Assembly: GCA_013152205.1 (NCBI GenBank)
Contig: JAADGV010000088.1
Location: 96,079-160,078, forward strand
Source of the DNA: Planctomycetota bacterium
GTDB taxonomy: Bacteria > Planctomycetota > Planctomycetia > Pirellulales > Lacipirellulaceae
Length of the DNA: 64,000 nucleotides
Direction: 5' to 3'
A program made the position numbers and the translations under genes. Shown one piece after another: positions 1-8,350 of the stretch. Under the pieces are notes generated by a model. It did not search any database and had not been told where the DNA came from. It worked only from the letters and a program-made list of their open reading frames with translations. How positions within the stretch are numbered: the stretch's first letter is position 1; each line of letters starts with the position of its first letter.

Positions 1-1090
1 CCAAGAAACCTATCAATCCGACGAGTCCTGAAGTGGACAGAAATTTCAGATACATGTTGTGGCTGCTAATTTCAAGCTCACCTTTCCGCGTGGAAACGGT
101 GAACTTCGCTGCTTCTGCGCCTGCGCCGAATATGGGATGTTCAAGGAAGATGTCGTACGCAATTTCAAAAAGATCACGTCTTGAGTCATCTTCCATTTTA
201 GCCAGTGCGTCATCAGGAGATTCGATCAAGGTGACGAGCCGTTCGGGTAAACTTTCTTTGTTGAAAGTAAATAGCGCAAAGCCAACCATCAGAGCCATCG
301 CACTGAGTGCTATGATGCGGGGCGAAAAAAACAGCCGTCCCTGAACTCGACCAGCAAACCATAGAAGAAGCACAGTAGAAACGCACGCCGTGAGAGCGGC
401 TCCTCGTGAACCGCTCATCGCAAGGCCAAGCAAAGCGCTTGCGGTTACCAAGGTGAGCACCAGTCGAAAAGCCGGACGGTCCTTGATTGTGAGTAAGCCA
501 ACACCTGTGACAAATGCGATGGCACACAAATTGGCAAAGCGATTTGCACCAGGCATCAGTCCTTGCCATCGGCCATTGCCCATACGAACTGAGGAGGTGA
601 CCATATGAGGCAAATCGATATTAGCGAATGCAAGCATGACCGAAAAGAGTGTGCCCAGCAGAATTCCAGCTAGCAACCAGCGAACTCGACCGGTTCGTAA
701 CAGAAGTTTTAGCGCAGCGAAATATGCAGTCACATTCACAAGCGTTCGAACGCAAATTAGTTGTCCGTCGTTGTCGAACGCGGCATGCCGAATAAGCATG
801 TAGCCTGCCCAGAGACAGGGAAGGATAAAATAAATTCTAGGCACATCTTTTCGGATCGAAGGCAAAAACAGAATTGCAATTAGCGTGACAAGAATCGGCC
901 CCAACTGTACTGGCCGGACATCAAAGCCGGCAACCGCAATAAGGTTGAAGTACAAAGTTACTGAGACGCCAAGAAGCAATAGCGCATATTTGGGCCAAGA
1001 TTCTTCGTGTTTTTTCCGTATTCGGCGGGAGGCTACTAGCGTCGGGTTCATGGAATAAGATGGTTGCTGAGGTATTCGTAGAGAATCCAT
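1..1090 (-). CDS. O-antigen ligase/polymerase family protein (Wzy/WaaL-like), cut by the window edge
   Basis: An open frame runs leftward from an ATG at 1090 to the window edge, about 363 codons, so the C-terminus is missing. The translation is strongly hydrophobic with many membrane segments. It carries GSRGAALTA in a helix start and, near the edge, HPIFGAGAE followed by SSHNMYLKFL and STSGLVGLIGFL. This HN...GLxGLxxF pattern is typical of the O-antigen ligase/polymerase family (PF04932), which joins or transfers lipid-linked glycan at the periplasmic face of the inner membrane. An internal ATG at 1051 is an alternative start; neither start has a clear ribosome site. It lies 13 nt after the methyltransferase fusion gene and shares its strand with the flippase, so these three probably form one transcript. 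Ligase and polymerase cannot be told apart from sequence alone. Confidence 0.8.
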   Translation of the reverse strand, partial: MDSLRIPQQPSYSMNPTLVASRRIRKKHEESWPKYALLLLGVSVTLYFNLIAVAGFDVRPVQLGPILVTLIAILFLPSIRKDVPRIYFILPCLWAGYMLIRHAAFDNDGQLICVRTLVNVTAYFAALKLLLRTGRVRWLLAGILLGTLFSVMLAFANIDLPHMVTSSVRMGNGRWQGLMPGANRFANLCAIAFVTGVGLLTIKDRPAFRLVLTLVTASALLGLAMSGSRGAALTACVSTVLLLWFAGRVQGRLFFSPRIIALSAMALMVGFALFTFNKESLPERLVTLIESPDDALAKMEDDSRRDLFEIAYDIFLEHPIFGAGAEAAKFTVSTRKGELEISSHNMYLKFLSTSGLVGLIGFL

Positions 1091-1103
1091 TGCAAGTTGG
1101 TGG

Positions 1104-2525
1104 TTAACGCTGAAGGATCGCTACGTTTCTTGACCCACAATCGCCATCGCTGATCCTGCCTCGCCAAACAATCTGGCAATTCCACGCATTCTGAATTTTG
1201 CGAAGATTTTCGTCTGCTTCTTCGTTTGTTATTCCTTCGTGGTCTTCAAAAAAAACAGTTTTCCATGGGATATTTGCCAGATCGCGGATAATGCCCACAT
1301 GCTGAATTGCTGCGAGATAAAACAATACCGACCCTTCCAACTTTGCTTTCAACCACTCGGGAACCGACGCTGAAATTTCATACTCGGGAGAGAGTTGGGT
1401 TGGAATGAGAGTCGAGCACGCGGCTCCAAGAACCTGCATGACCTTGCGAGAGTGAGGAACCACGTTTGGTAAGTCCCATCCGATACCCCAGGCAGCACCG
1501 TCACCGATTGCATGTGCCAACATCACTCCGGTGTTGCAGCAAACGTCAAGAACCACCTTGCCTGACACTTGCACACCATGTTTTTCAAGCATCGAGCGGT
1601 AGATTTTCCATCGATACTCTGTATCGCGTTTTGCCGTTGAGGAAAGGCCAGGAATGCTCTGATAGAGATATTTTTTGCCATCTCGAAATAAACTAGAGGA
1701 ACCGCCAAAATGCACATCTTCGGACGAATTCTCGGTGATCTTCTTCAGCAGTGGTTGTTGATTTGCCAGCAACTGCTGGAAATCGATGTACATCAATTCT
1801 CCGGTCGACCGCTCGCGAAGAAGGTTGAAATTGCAGTGTGGGGGTAGGAAGTCGGGGTCTTTTAGCCCTCGGACGGGAACCAACTCAAGGAGTCCCTGCG
1901 AAACCAAGGGACGCAGCTTATTGACAAATTCTTCGCAATCTTCTGGCGAAGCAAGGTCTCCCTCGACATGGCGGACAGCAAACGCGGTCATCTCTTCAGA
2001 ACCCGATTGCAAATGAGCGATCCCGTAGCATGGTGGCCCAAGATCCAAGGCCGCTAGCGCATTGGCAGCCAATGCCTGGTTGGTCACCGGGCCCATCATG
2101 CTTTTCGTAAGACGGCGCTGATCGCCATTGGCGATGTACGAAGCTTTGGCTGGCGATTGAAAGTTCCTTAAGATTTTGAAGCCGGCATCCGTCGGGTAGT
2201 CACGAACGATCTCCCCGAGAAATTCTCCTAGTGCTTTTTGGGGTGGCAAATAGATCGAATGTCGACCGGTCGAGTACCGAATCTCGTGTTCCTTGCATCG
2301 ATCAAGCAATTGTTCTGGAGATGAAACCGCAAGAGGTAGGTTATACTTTGAAATATTACTCAGGTAAGTGCGGTGGCGTTTCAAGCCAAGGTTTCCCGAG
2401 CCGAGTGTCCGGATTCGGTTTTGTGTTATGTGCAAAGCGGTCCTTGATTCGCGATATATTCGACGAAGCCACTCATATTGACGCAGATAGTTATAGAGTT
2501 GTGTAGTCGTTGAAGGGTGGTTCAT
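1104..2525 (-). CDS. Two-part protein: kinase-like N-terminal region plus C-terminal SAM methyltransferase
   Basis: The protein has 473 residues. From about residue 324, VVLDVCCNTGVMLAHAIGDG followed by GIGWDLP fits motif I and II of a class I SAM-dependent methyltransferase. The preceding part resembles a small-molecule or LPS-kinase-type phosphotransferase lobe: LAALDLGPPCYGIA near 157-170, then PPHCNFNLL at 228-236 and MYIDF at 245-249. These look like degraded HxDxxxxN and DFE-type motifs, with Cys-Asn-Phe in place of the usual His-Asp segment. The first 120 residues are basic and not recognised. The gene sits between the flippase and the ligase-like gene in the glycan locus, so a role in modifying or capping a lipid-linked glycan is likely (inference). 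The methyltransferase call is firm. The kinase-like call is tentative, and that lobe could be inactive. Confidence 0.7.
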   Translation of the reverse strand: MNHPSTTTQLYNYLRQYEWLRRIYRESRTALHITQNRIRTLGSGNLGLKRHRTYLSNISKYNLPLAVSSPEQLLDRCKEHEIRYSTGRHSIYLPPQKALGEFLGEIVRDYPTDAGFKILRNFQSPAKASYIANGDQRRLTKSMMGPVTNQALAANALAALDLGPPCYGIAHLQSGSEEMTAFAVRHVEGDLASPEDCEEFVNKLRPLVSQGLLELVPVRGLKDPDFLPPHCNFNLLRERSTGELMYIDFQQLLANQQPLLKKITENSSEDVHFGGSSSLFRDGKKYLYQSIPGLSSTAKRDTEYRWKIYRSMLEKHGVQVSGKVVLDVCCNTGVMLAHAIGDGAAWGIGWDLPNVVPHSRKVMQVLGAACSTLIPTQLSPEYEISASVPEWLKAKLEGSVLFYLAAIQHVGIIRDLANIPWKTVFFEDHEGITNEEADENLRKIQNAWNCQIVWRGRISDGDCGSRNVAILQR

Positions 2526-2537
2526 GAATCTGTTTCT

Positions 2538-3923
2538 CTAATTCGAGGGGAGAGGTGTTGTGTGTCGTCGTACGACGGAACCGATAAGCAGGACGTAAAA
2601 AATGATCCTAAGAACTGCTGCGGCGCCGAGCGCAATGACGGCACCCCAAAGGGCGTAGCGTGGCACCAAGAACCAACAGGCCCCGAGGGTAAAGATGGTG
2701 TTTAGTCCGTATACCACAACTTGCTGCCGGAAAAGATGGGCAGCGGTTGTTGCTAGTGAGAGCGTTGTCGCGATCGCAGAGATGGTACCGACGAGCATTA
2801 ATGCAATGAAAAGGTCGGAGTACGCTGCATAGTCGGCCTGGTAGACAATTGCCAGAAGTGGTTTCCCCCACAAGGATGCGACGCACACCGCCACCGCACC
2901 GACCAAAAAAGCAACGAACGTAGCTCGGACGACATAACGTAAAAATTTGTTTGTATCCCCTGAATCTAGGGCTTTTGCCAGTGATGGCATCGTCGAGGTT
3001 CCTAAAGCGCGTACGAACAGGTTGATAGCAATCGTCGATGAGGCGAGTGCAGCAAAATATCCCAGTTCTCGCTCCCCGATATACATCACAATCAGATAAC
3101 GGGGAATATTGATATTCAACGCGCATAGGAAGGTACCGATGCCCAGTGGAAGAGCAACTAGCGCCAGCCGAAAGGTCGCAGCCGAACCAATCCTCGCACG
3201 AACCGAGCGAATAAAGCTGGCAGCGACATCGCGTAGTCGGGTTTCGCCTTCCGCCTCAGAGGCAAGGATTGATAAGCCACAAGGAAGGTCAAAGAGGACC
3301 AGCAACAACAACCAAGCACCGGCCAGGACTGCCATGGCAGCAAGCAAGCTGTGAGTGAAGTAGAGAGCCAGCGAGACGGAAAGGACCGAGAGGATACCAT
3401 TGAGAGCCAGCGATTTTGCGCTGTAGTCCATGCGCTCAACACGCTGAAAAAGTCCATGAAACACGTCGCTTAGCGATTCTAACGATTTAGCGACGCCGAC
3501 AAGGAGGATGAGCATGACCATGTTCTTGTCATACCCAGAGAACAGGGTAAAGCTAGCAACGATAGCAGCTGCTAGTAGCACCGTCATTGACCGCAGAGAA
3601 AAATAGCTACTAAAGTCAAATTCACTGCGGGTATCGACGGTCTGAACACTACGAAGGTTAATGTTGCATAGCGTAAAAATCGGCGTGCAGATTCCCATCG
3701 CCAGGGCATAGCTCCCTACCATTTCGGGTGAGCCGAGCTTCGTTAAAGCGACAAGAATTCCCCAACGGCATCCTGTGGAGACGAGATTACCGGCAAACAT
3801 CCAAGAAAAATTTCGTCGCAACGTCAGCGGCAAGAAGGATTGGCTGCCACGAATGTTCTCACCGGGAAAACCCGTTGCAGCGTCTCTTAGGGTAGTAGTA
3901 TGCGATCGAAACAAGGTATTCAC
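2538..3923 (-). CDS. Polysaccharide flippase, Wzx/MATE-like
   Basis: The 461-residue protein has roughly 12-14 hydrophobic segments spread along its length, starting with NFSWMFAGNLVSTGCRWGIL near residue 38. A conserved FQRVERMDYSA-type loop after helix 4 to 5 is also visible. Length and pattern fit the polysaccharide biosynthesis/MATE superfamily flippases (Wzx), which move undecaprenyl-pyrophosphate-linked repeat units across the inner membrane. The gene ends 12 nt before the methyltransferase fusion and its start faces the O-acetyltransferase gene across a 377-nt divergent gap. Export by Wzx with a Wzy-like gene downstream suggests a Wzx/Wzy-type pathway. Substrate specificity cannot be read from sequence. 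Confidence 0.85.
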   Translation of the reverse strand: MNTLFRSHTTTLRDAATGFPGENIRGSQSFLPLTLRRNFSWMFAGNLVSTGCRWGILVALTKLGSPEMVGSYALAMGICTPIFTLCNINLRSVQTVDTRSEFDFSSYFSLRSMTVLLAAAIVASFTLFSGYDKNMVMLILLVGVAKSLESLSDVFHGLFQRVERMDYSAKSLALNGILSVLSVSLALYFTHSLLAAMAVLAGAWLLLLVLFDLPCGLSILASEAEGETRLRDVAASFIRSVRARIGSAATFRLALVALPLGIGTFLCALNINIPRYLIVMYIGERELGYFAALASSTIAINLFVRALGTSTMPSLAKALDSGDTNKFLRYVVRATFVAFLVGAVAVCVASLWGKPLLAIVYQADYAAYSDLFIALMLVGTISAIATTLSLATTAAHLFRQQVVVYGLNTIFTLGACWFLVPRYALWGAVIALGAAAVLRIIFYVLLIGSVVRRHTTPLPSN

Positions 3924-3932
3924 GCTCTCGCT

Positions 3933-4167
3933 ATGCCGAACTTCTGATATGTCTAGCTTTATTTTTTCGGGTACCTACAACTCTAGCCAGCTAACCGTCC
4001 TCACGAGAATTCTTTGCTAGCACTTTACGTGCGCCCAAAGCTGCTTGCTGTTCGATGTGGATGCCCCGGCCGCCGGATTCCCCCAGGGAGGTTCTGGGGT
4101 AGGCACGAACAGTAGCAACGCCAGAAAAACGAATCAAGACAAAACGAAAATTTTGACCGAGCAAAGG
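3933..4167. repeat. Direct repeat copy 1 (about 235 bp) in the divergent gap left of the O-acetylation cassette
   Basis: This block begins atgccgaacttctgatatg and ends near gaccgagcaaagg. It recurs in the same orientation at 6972-7205 with about a dozen substitutions and short indels, roughly 95% identity by eye. It contains no convincing gene. A short hairpin, ccccag-ggaggtt-ctggg, lies near 4082-4099 and is weaker in copy 2. It fills most of the gap between the divergent flippase and MBOAT genes, so it may carry promoters for both. The rest of the gap (4168-4300) holds a gaggaggg stretch near 4181 not followed by a sensible long frame. Confidence 0.95.
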
Positions 4168-4300
4168 CGTGCCTTCCTAGAGGAGGGAGCATTGGATATT
4201 GACCCATTCCTTCTCTAGAAGTACATTTTTTGTTCATCGAGTGGGATGCGTGGATGGATCCATGCTCGGACTTGTCCGTATTTCCTTTCCCAAGGGGTGC

Positions 4301-5713
4301 ATGGAAGCCATGCTTTTTAACTCAATTGAGTTCTTCCTATTTCTGCCGCTGGTCACTTTGATTTATTTCTCGTTGCCTCTTCAGGGCCGACGAGTCTTCT
4401 TGTTGTTTGCCAGCTTTGTTTTCTATGGCTTCTTCTCTGTTCCCTTGAGTCTGCTGTTAGTATTTTCGACGGTTCTCGACTATTCGATTTCTCGCTATAT
4501 CCAGAATAGCTCGCATGCAAAAAAACGGAAAGCTGCACTTCTTGCGAGTCTCATCGGTAACCTGGGAGTCTTGGCCGCTTTTAAGTATCTCGATTTTTTC
4601 AGTTACTCCTTGGCCGCATTGCTAGGCTATCATCCCTGGCCGGTATTGAACCTTGTTTTGCCCATGGGGATTTCCTTCTACACGTTTCAGACGATGAGTT
4701 ACACGATCGACGTTTACCGCGGCGATTGTAAGGCCCGCGAGTCGATCCTGGACGTGGCATTGTATGTCTCGTTCTTTCCGCAGTTGGTAGCGGGCCCCAT
4801 CATGCGAGGAACGTCACTGATTTCTCAATTTAATGAATACCACAAACCTAATCTTGAACGTATGCTCAGCGGTGCCTTGCTGTGTTGTTGGGGCTTGCTG
4901 AAAAAGGTTTACATAGCCGATCCGGTTGGCGATTTGGTGAATAGTGCTTATGGTACGGCAAGTTCGCCCATCGATCCTGGGATGTTCAGCGGTTGGGCAT
5001 TACTGCTGGCGACTTATGGTTTTGCGGTCCAGATTTACTGTGATTTCTCTGCCTATTCAGACATCGCGATCGGCTCTTCGCGGATTTTAGGAATTCGCCT
5101 GATGAAAAATTTCGATGCGCCATATCTTTCTTGCTCCATTCGCGATTTCTGGAGACGGTGGCATATTTCGCTCTCGACTTGGCTGAGAGATTATCTTTAT
5201 ATCCCGCTGGGGGGCAGCCGTATTTCCAAAATACGCATGTATGTCAATCTTACGATTACCATGTTGCTGGGAGGGCTCTGGCATGGGGCAAATTGGACTT
5301 TCGTCATCTGGGGAGCTTTGCATGGGCTGTACTTAGCTTTTGAAAGGCATTTTCAACTTGAAGATGCCCGCAAGTCGCGGTGGGGCTTTCCTGGGCAATT
5401 TATTCGAGGGGTAATTACCTTTCATCTGGTTTGTCTAGCTTGGATTTTCTTCCGTGCAAATTCCGTCGGACAAGCATTCGAAATTGTGTCACGCATTGCC
5501 ACTTGGGAACCTGGTCGAGGCTTGAGCATTTTCCCCGTCCTCTGCCTTGCTTTGCTCTTAGCTACTCAATTAGCAAAGCAGCACATACACTTTGGAGAAC
5601 GATTGCTCCACTATCCCACGGCATCCCGTTGGGCAGTTTATGCCACATTGGCGCTCGTGGGGGTCGTGTTGTTAGGGTCACCTTCGCCTGAATTTATTTA
5701 CTTTCAGTTTTAA
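4301..5713 (+). CDS. MBOAT family membrane O-acyltransferase (AlgI/PatA-like)
   Basis: This is an integral membrane protein of about 470 residues. From residue 4 it reads MLFNSIEFFLFLPL, the usual start of AlgI-type MBOAT proteins. Later come FPQLVAGPIMR and IRDFWRRWHISLSTWLRDY, and near residue 328 LWHGANWTFVIWGALHG, which contains the catalytic-type His of MBOAT enzymes. Such proteins move acyl (usually acetyl) groups across the membrane for transfer to exported glycans by a periplasmic SGNH partner, and one follows 28 nt downstream. The frame is open further upstream to 4199, but the family start and the AAGGGG four bases before ATG 4301 favour 4301; ATG 4310 is also possible. The pair is bracketed by the 235-bp direct repeats. 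Confidence 0.9.
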   Translation: MEAMLFNSIEFFLFLPLVTLIYFSLPLQGRRVFLLFASFVFYGFFSVPLSLLLVFSTVLDYSISRYIQNSSHAKKRKAALLASLIGNLGVLAAFKYLDFFSYSLAALLGYHPWPVLNLVLPMGISFYTFQTMSYTIDVYRGDCKARESILDVALYVSFFPQLVAGPIMRGTSLISQFNEYHKPNLERMLSGALLCCWGLLKKVYIADPVGDLVNSAYGTASSPIDPGMFSGWALLLATYGFAVQIYCDFSAYSDIAIGSSRILGIRLMKNFDAPYLSCSIRDFWRRWHISLSTWLRDYLYIPLGGSRISKIRMYVNLTITMLLGGLWHGANWTFVIWGALHGLYLAFERHFQLEDARKSRWGFPGQFIRGVITFHLVCLAWIFFRANSVGQAFEIVSRIATWEPGRGLSIFPVLCLALLLATQLAKQHIHFGERLLHYPTASRWAVYATLALVGVVLLGSPSPEFIYFQF

Positions 5714-5741
5714 GTCGCTTTGAGAAAGGGCATCGCCGAAC

Positions 5742-6956
5742 ATGGATGCTGAACGGTTTCAAAAGGTAGAATGGCACGAGCCAACAGCCGACCTCTGGCT
5801 GCGAATCCGAAAAATTGTGGTCAAAGATTTTTTGATTCTATTGGCTTTACTGATTACCGGTGAATTGGCCGTTCGATTCGCTATTCCCGGAACCGAAAAA
5901 TATGTATATTCGCAAACCGTCACCGCAGGAAACCCTATTGTTCTTAATTCAGCAGGGCTGAGAGAACGACCTTTTCCCGCTCAACGCCCGGCAAACGAAA
6001 ATCGCATTCTCTGCCTTGGGAATTCTACGACCTTTGGAACCGGCATCGCCGTTGAAGATACCTACTGCAAGCAACTTGAAAACTTGCTGGAGCGAAATGC
6101 CAAGGATGACAACTTCTTCGTGATCAATGGAGGTGGAGAAGCCGGCTCATTAGGAAAGGCGATCCAGTTCTTAAACGAAACTGGTTTGGCATATGAACCT
6201 GCTGCGGTTGTTTTGGGTTTTTCGCCCTCAATGATAGCAAAAAGCTTGATCGAAGAAGAGCAAAAACAATTACAGCCGGAGACAAAACGTTCCTCCCGAA
6301 GCCATGGTTCGGAGACCGTAACCTCGCTCAAGACAAAAGTGAAACTCTTTGTATTGAAGCTGCACGCGGCAGCTTATTCGTCGCGTTTGTATGTGTTTTT
6401 AGATGCCAATTTCAGAAAGCAATTGTATCGGCTCGGTGTGCTCAAAGGTCGAGTGACAAGTCCCAAAGGAGCCGTATTCGCCTATGCATTTGAGGATCCG
6501 AACGTCGATCTGAAAAAGGTGGAATCCGGGTACCAAGCATTTGAGGGTCGGCTGATCGAACTGAAAGCCTTGCTAGACGAAAAAGGAATTCCTCTCTTGG
6601 TGATGGGGATTCCTTCTCGTTTTGATCTCAGTGAGCAGAGCCTTGATAATGTTCGCCGTTTCGATAGAGGCAAAATACGTATCCAACCTGTCGAACGCTT
6701 GGCAAAATTTTGTGAGAATGAGCAAATACCGTTTTTGAATTTAACCTCGGAACTGAAGGCCGTTCGCCGTCAGATGATTTCTAAAGAGCAAGCCTGGAAC
6801 GATCTCTACGTCGATTCGGATTTCACTCACCTGAATACAGCAGGGTCTGCCATTGCAGCGGAAGAATTGTATGTGGCATTCCAGAAGGATTCTCGTCTGA
6901 ATATTCCAGCAAAAGCTTACACCACCACGGGAAAGAGGTTTGGCTTGAATCGATGA
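5742..6956 (+). CDS. SGNH/GDSL-type periplasmic O-acetyltransferase or esterase partner
   Basis: The 404-residue protein has a membrane anchor near residues 28-48 (FLILLALLITGELAVRF), then an SGNH-like domain. Block I reads ILCLGNSTTFGTG, with the candidate nucleophile Ser95. The last block reads DFTHLNTAGSAIA, with Asp360 and His363. The usual GDS is GNS here. This variant occurs in SGNH acyltransferases and need not mean inactivity, because catalysis uses the Ser and the C-terminal Asp/His. VINGGGEAGS could form the oxyanion Gly block. Placed right after the MBOAT gene, it fits an AlgI/AlgJ or PatA/PatB type system in which the SGNH protein acetylates the exported glycan. The exact acceptor is unknown. 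It is the second and last gene of the repeat-bracketed cassette. Confidence 0.8.
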   Translation: MDAERFQKVEWHEPTADLWLRIRKIVVKDFLILLALLITGELAVRFAIPGTEKYVYSQTVTAGNPIVLNSAGLRERPFPAQRPANENRILCLGNSTTFGTGIAVEDTYCKQLENLLERNAKDDNFFVINGGGEAGSLGKAIQFLNETGLAYEPAAVVLGFSPSMIAKSLIEEEQKQLQPETKRSSRSHGSETVTSLKTKVKLFVLKLHAAAYSSRLYVFLDANFRKQLYRLGVLKGRVTSPKGAVFAYAFEDPNVDLKKVESGYQAFEGRLIELKALLDEKGIPLLVMGIPSRFDLSEQSLDNVRRFDRGKIRIQPVERLAKFCENEQIPFLNLTSELKAVRRQMISKEQAWNDLYVDSDFTHLNTAGSAIAAEELYVAFQKDSRLNIPAKAYTTTGKRFGLNR

Positions 6957-6971
6957 GGATTCCCCAGCAGC

Positions 6972-7205
6972 ATGCCGAACTTCTGATATGTCTAGCTTTA
7001 TTTTTTTCGGATACCTACAACTCTAGCCAGCTAACCGTCCTCACGAGAATTCTTTGCTAGCACTTTACGTGCGCCCAAAGCTGCTTGCTGTTCGATGTGG
7101 ATCCCTGGCCGCCGGATTCCCCCAAGGAGGTTCTGGGCAGGCACGAGCAGTAGCAACGTCAGGAAAACGAATCAAGTCAAAACGAAATTTTTGACCGAGC
7201 TAAGG
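6972..7205. repeat. Direct repeat copy 2 (about 234 bp) right of the O-acetylation cassette
   Basis: This is a near-identical copy of 3933-4167 in the same orientation, starting 15 nt after the SGNH gene's stop codon. Differences are single-base changes and small indels; for example, the run of T after tctagctta is one longer here. The 3' end is followed by 200 nt without a supported gene before the methyltransferase start at 7405. Because the matching block in copy 1 lies just upstream of the MBOAT gene, this copy may supply a second promoter for the genes that follow. No transposase, integrase or terminal inverted repeat was seen with either copy. Confidence 0.95.
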
Positions 7206-7404
7206 ACCCTCTTCTAGATTGCAAAGGAATGTCCAAATTCCTATTGCAGCCCTTCCGTTCGATTGATAGTTTTTCTAGGCGTCGTCGAAGGATTTTCGTA
7301 AGACTTCGTCTGTCTGAAATCGACATGAAAATCGGCACCAATAATTATTTATTGCGTAGCCACTTTGTGCTGTGGTTACTGCTTGGAGAGAGGATCAAGA
7401 GGGT

Positions 7405-8322
7405 ATGCAATTGCAAACCGAGGGGGTTCCATGCAATTTGTGTGGAGCGAGCAGCTATCAGAAGGTCTCATCAGAAACCTACGAACTTAATGGCTCTCGG
7501 GTGTCGCTTGGCGTTGTGCGATGCAATCACTGTAAGCTCGTTTACACGAATCCCAGGCTGACTCAAGACAGTACTTTTCTTGTTTACGAGCATGATACTG
7601 CCCATACGATTAGCAGTAATTATTGTTGGGCTGGAGATCACTCACAAGCTCGTTTTGTGCCGCTGATCCGTCGACTTCATAAACTATCTCCCACAGGAAA
7701 ATTACTTGACGTAGGATGCGGTAGCGGCGATTTCCTTCGGGCCGCCAGCCAAAGTGGCAATTGGGATTCCGTAGGAGTAGAACCTATTGAAAACGCTGCC
7801 GAAAGTGCCCGGAGTGTTTCAGACGCAGAGGTTCACACTAGCGTATTAGAGAAGGCTCCGATTTCACCCAATTCGATGGACATTGTGACCATGCTAGGAG
7901 TCCTTGAGCACTTGCACGATCCGGCGGACACGCTCTCGACCGTTCGTCAGCTATTGAAACCATCGGGGCTCTTGGCAATCTATGTCCCGAATTTCAACTA
8001 CTTACGCGTCAAAGATACCGGGCCTCTCTGTTTCCTGCGTCGTCGTCGGTGGAGTGACTTGCACCCGCAAGAACATCAATTTCATTTTACAGTAAACACG
8101 CTGCATGCCCTCCTTCAAAAAGGTGGATTTGAAGTTCTTCGTACCGACGTGGGGCAACCTTTTGCCGTTGGCAATGCAGTAGTGCGTAACCTGAAACGAG
8201 GATTTCATGTCGGGGTTCAGGCACTGTGGCGTCAGACCGGTGTACATCTCGGGGGTCTCGAAGTCATAGCGAGAGTGTCTGATTGCGTTGCCAGCCCTTC
8301 GTACCGTACCCCAGCCGCATAA
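7405..8322 (+). CDS. Zinc-ribbon class I SAM methyltransferase (Methyltransf_23-like)
   Basis: The protein begins with a Cys4 zinc-ribbon-like unit, PCNLCGASS then VRCNHCKLVYTNPR. The SAM-binding motif LLDVGCGSGDFLRA follows near residue 103, with VGVEPIE and TMLGVLEHLHDP after it. This layout is common in methyltransferases of polysaccharide and natural-product clusters, where they methylate sugar hydroxyls or amino groups or build branched sugars. ATG 7405 is chosen because it has aagagggt just before it and the ribbon starts nine residues in; the frame is open back to 7372. The following ATP-grasp gene begins 28 nt after the stop. The substrate is not predictable. Confidence 0.8.
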   Translation: MQLQTEGVPCNLCGASSYQKVSSETYELNGSRVSLGVVRCNHCKLVYTNPRLTQDSTFLVYEHDTAHTISSNYCWAGDHSQARFVPLIRRLHKLSPTGKLLDVGCGSGDFLRAASQSGNWDSVGVEPIENAAESARSVSDAEVHTSVLEKAPISPNSMDIVTMLGVLEHLHDPADTLSTVRQLLKPSGLLAIYVPNFNYLRVKDTGPLCFLRRRRWSDLHPQEHQFHFTVNTLHALLQKGGFEVLRTDVGQPFAVGNAVVRNLKRGFHVGVQALWRQTGVHLGGLEVIARVSDCVASPSYRTPAA

Positions 8323-8350
8323 TTTCCACTCAACGAGAGTAAAGAATCGC

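Noticed and set aside
4179..4218. A leader peptide starting with TTG 4192 after the strong gaggaggg site
   Set aside because: It would be only eight residues with no regulatory composition, and it is absent after repeat copy 2.
3933..7205. A composite transposon formed by the two direct repeats
   Set aside because: No transposase, no terminal inverted repeats and no target-site duplication at the outer ends were seen.
7229..7561. A 110-residue frame overlapping the start of the zinc-ribbon methyltransferase
   Set aside because: It is in another frame, very basic, and overlaps the Cys4 ribbon of a well-supported protein; no family features.
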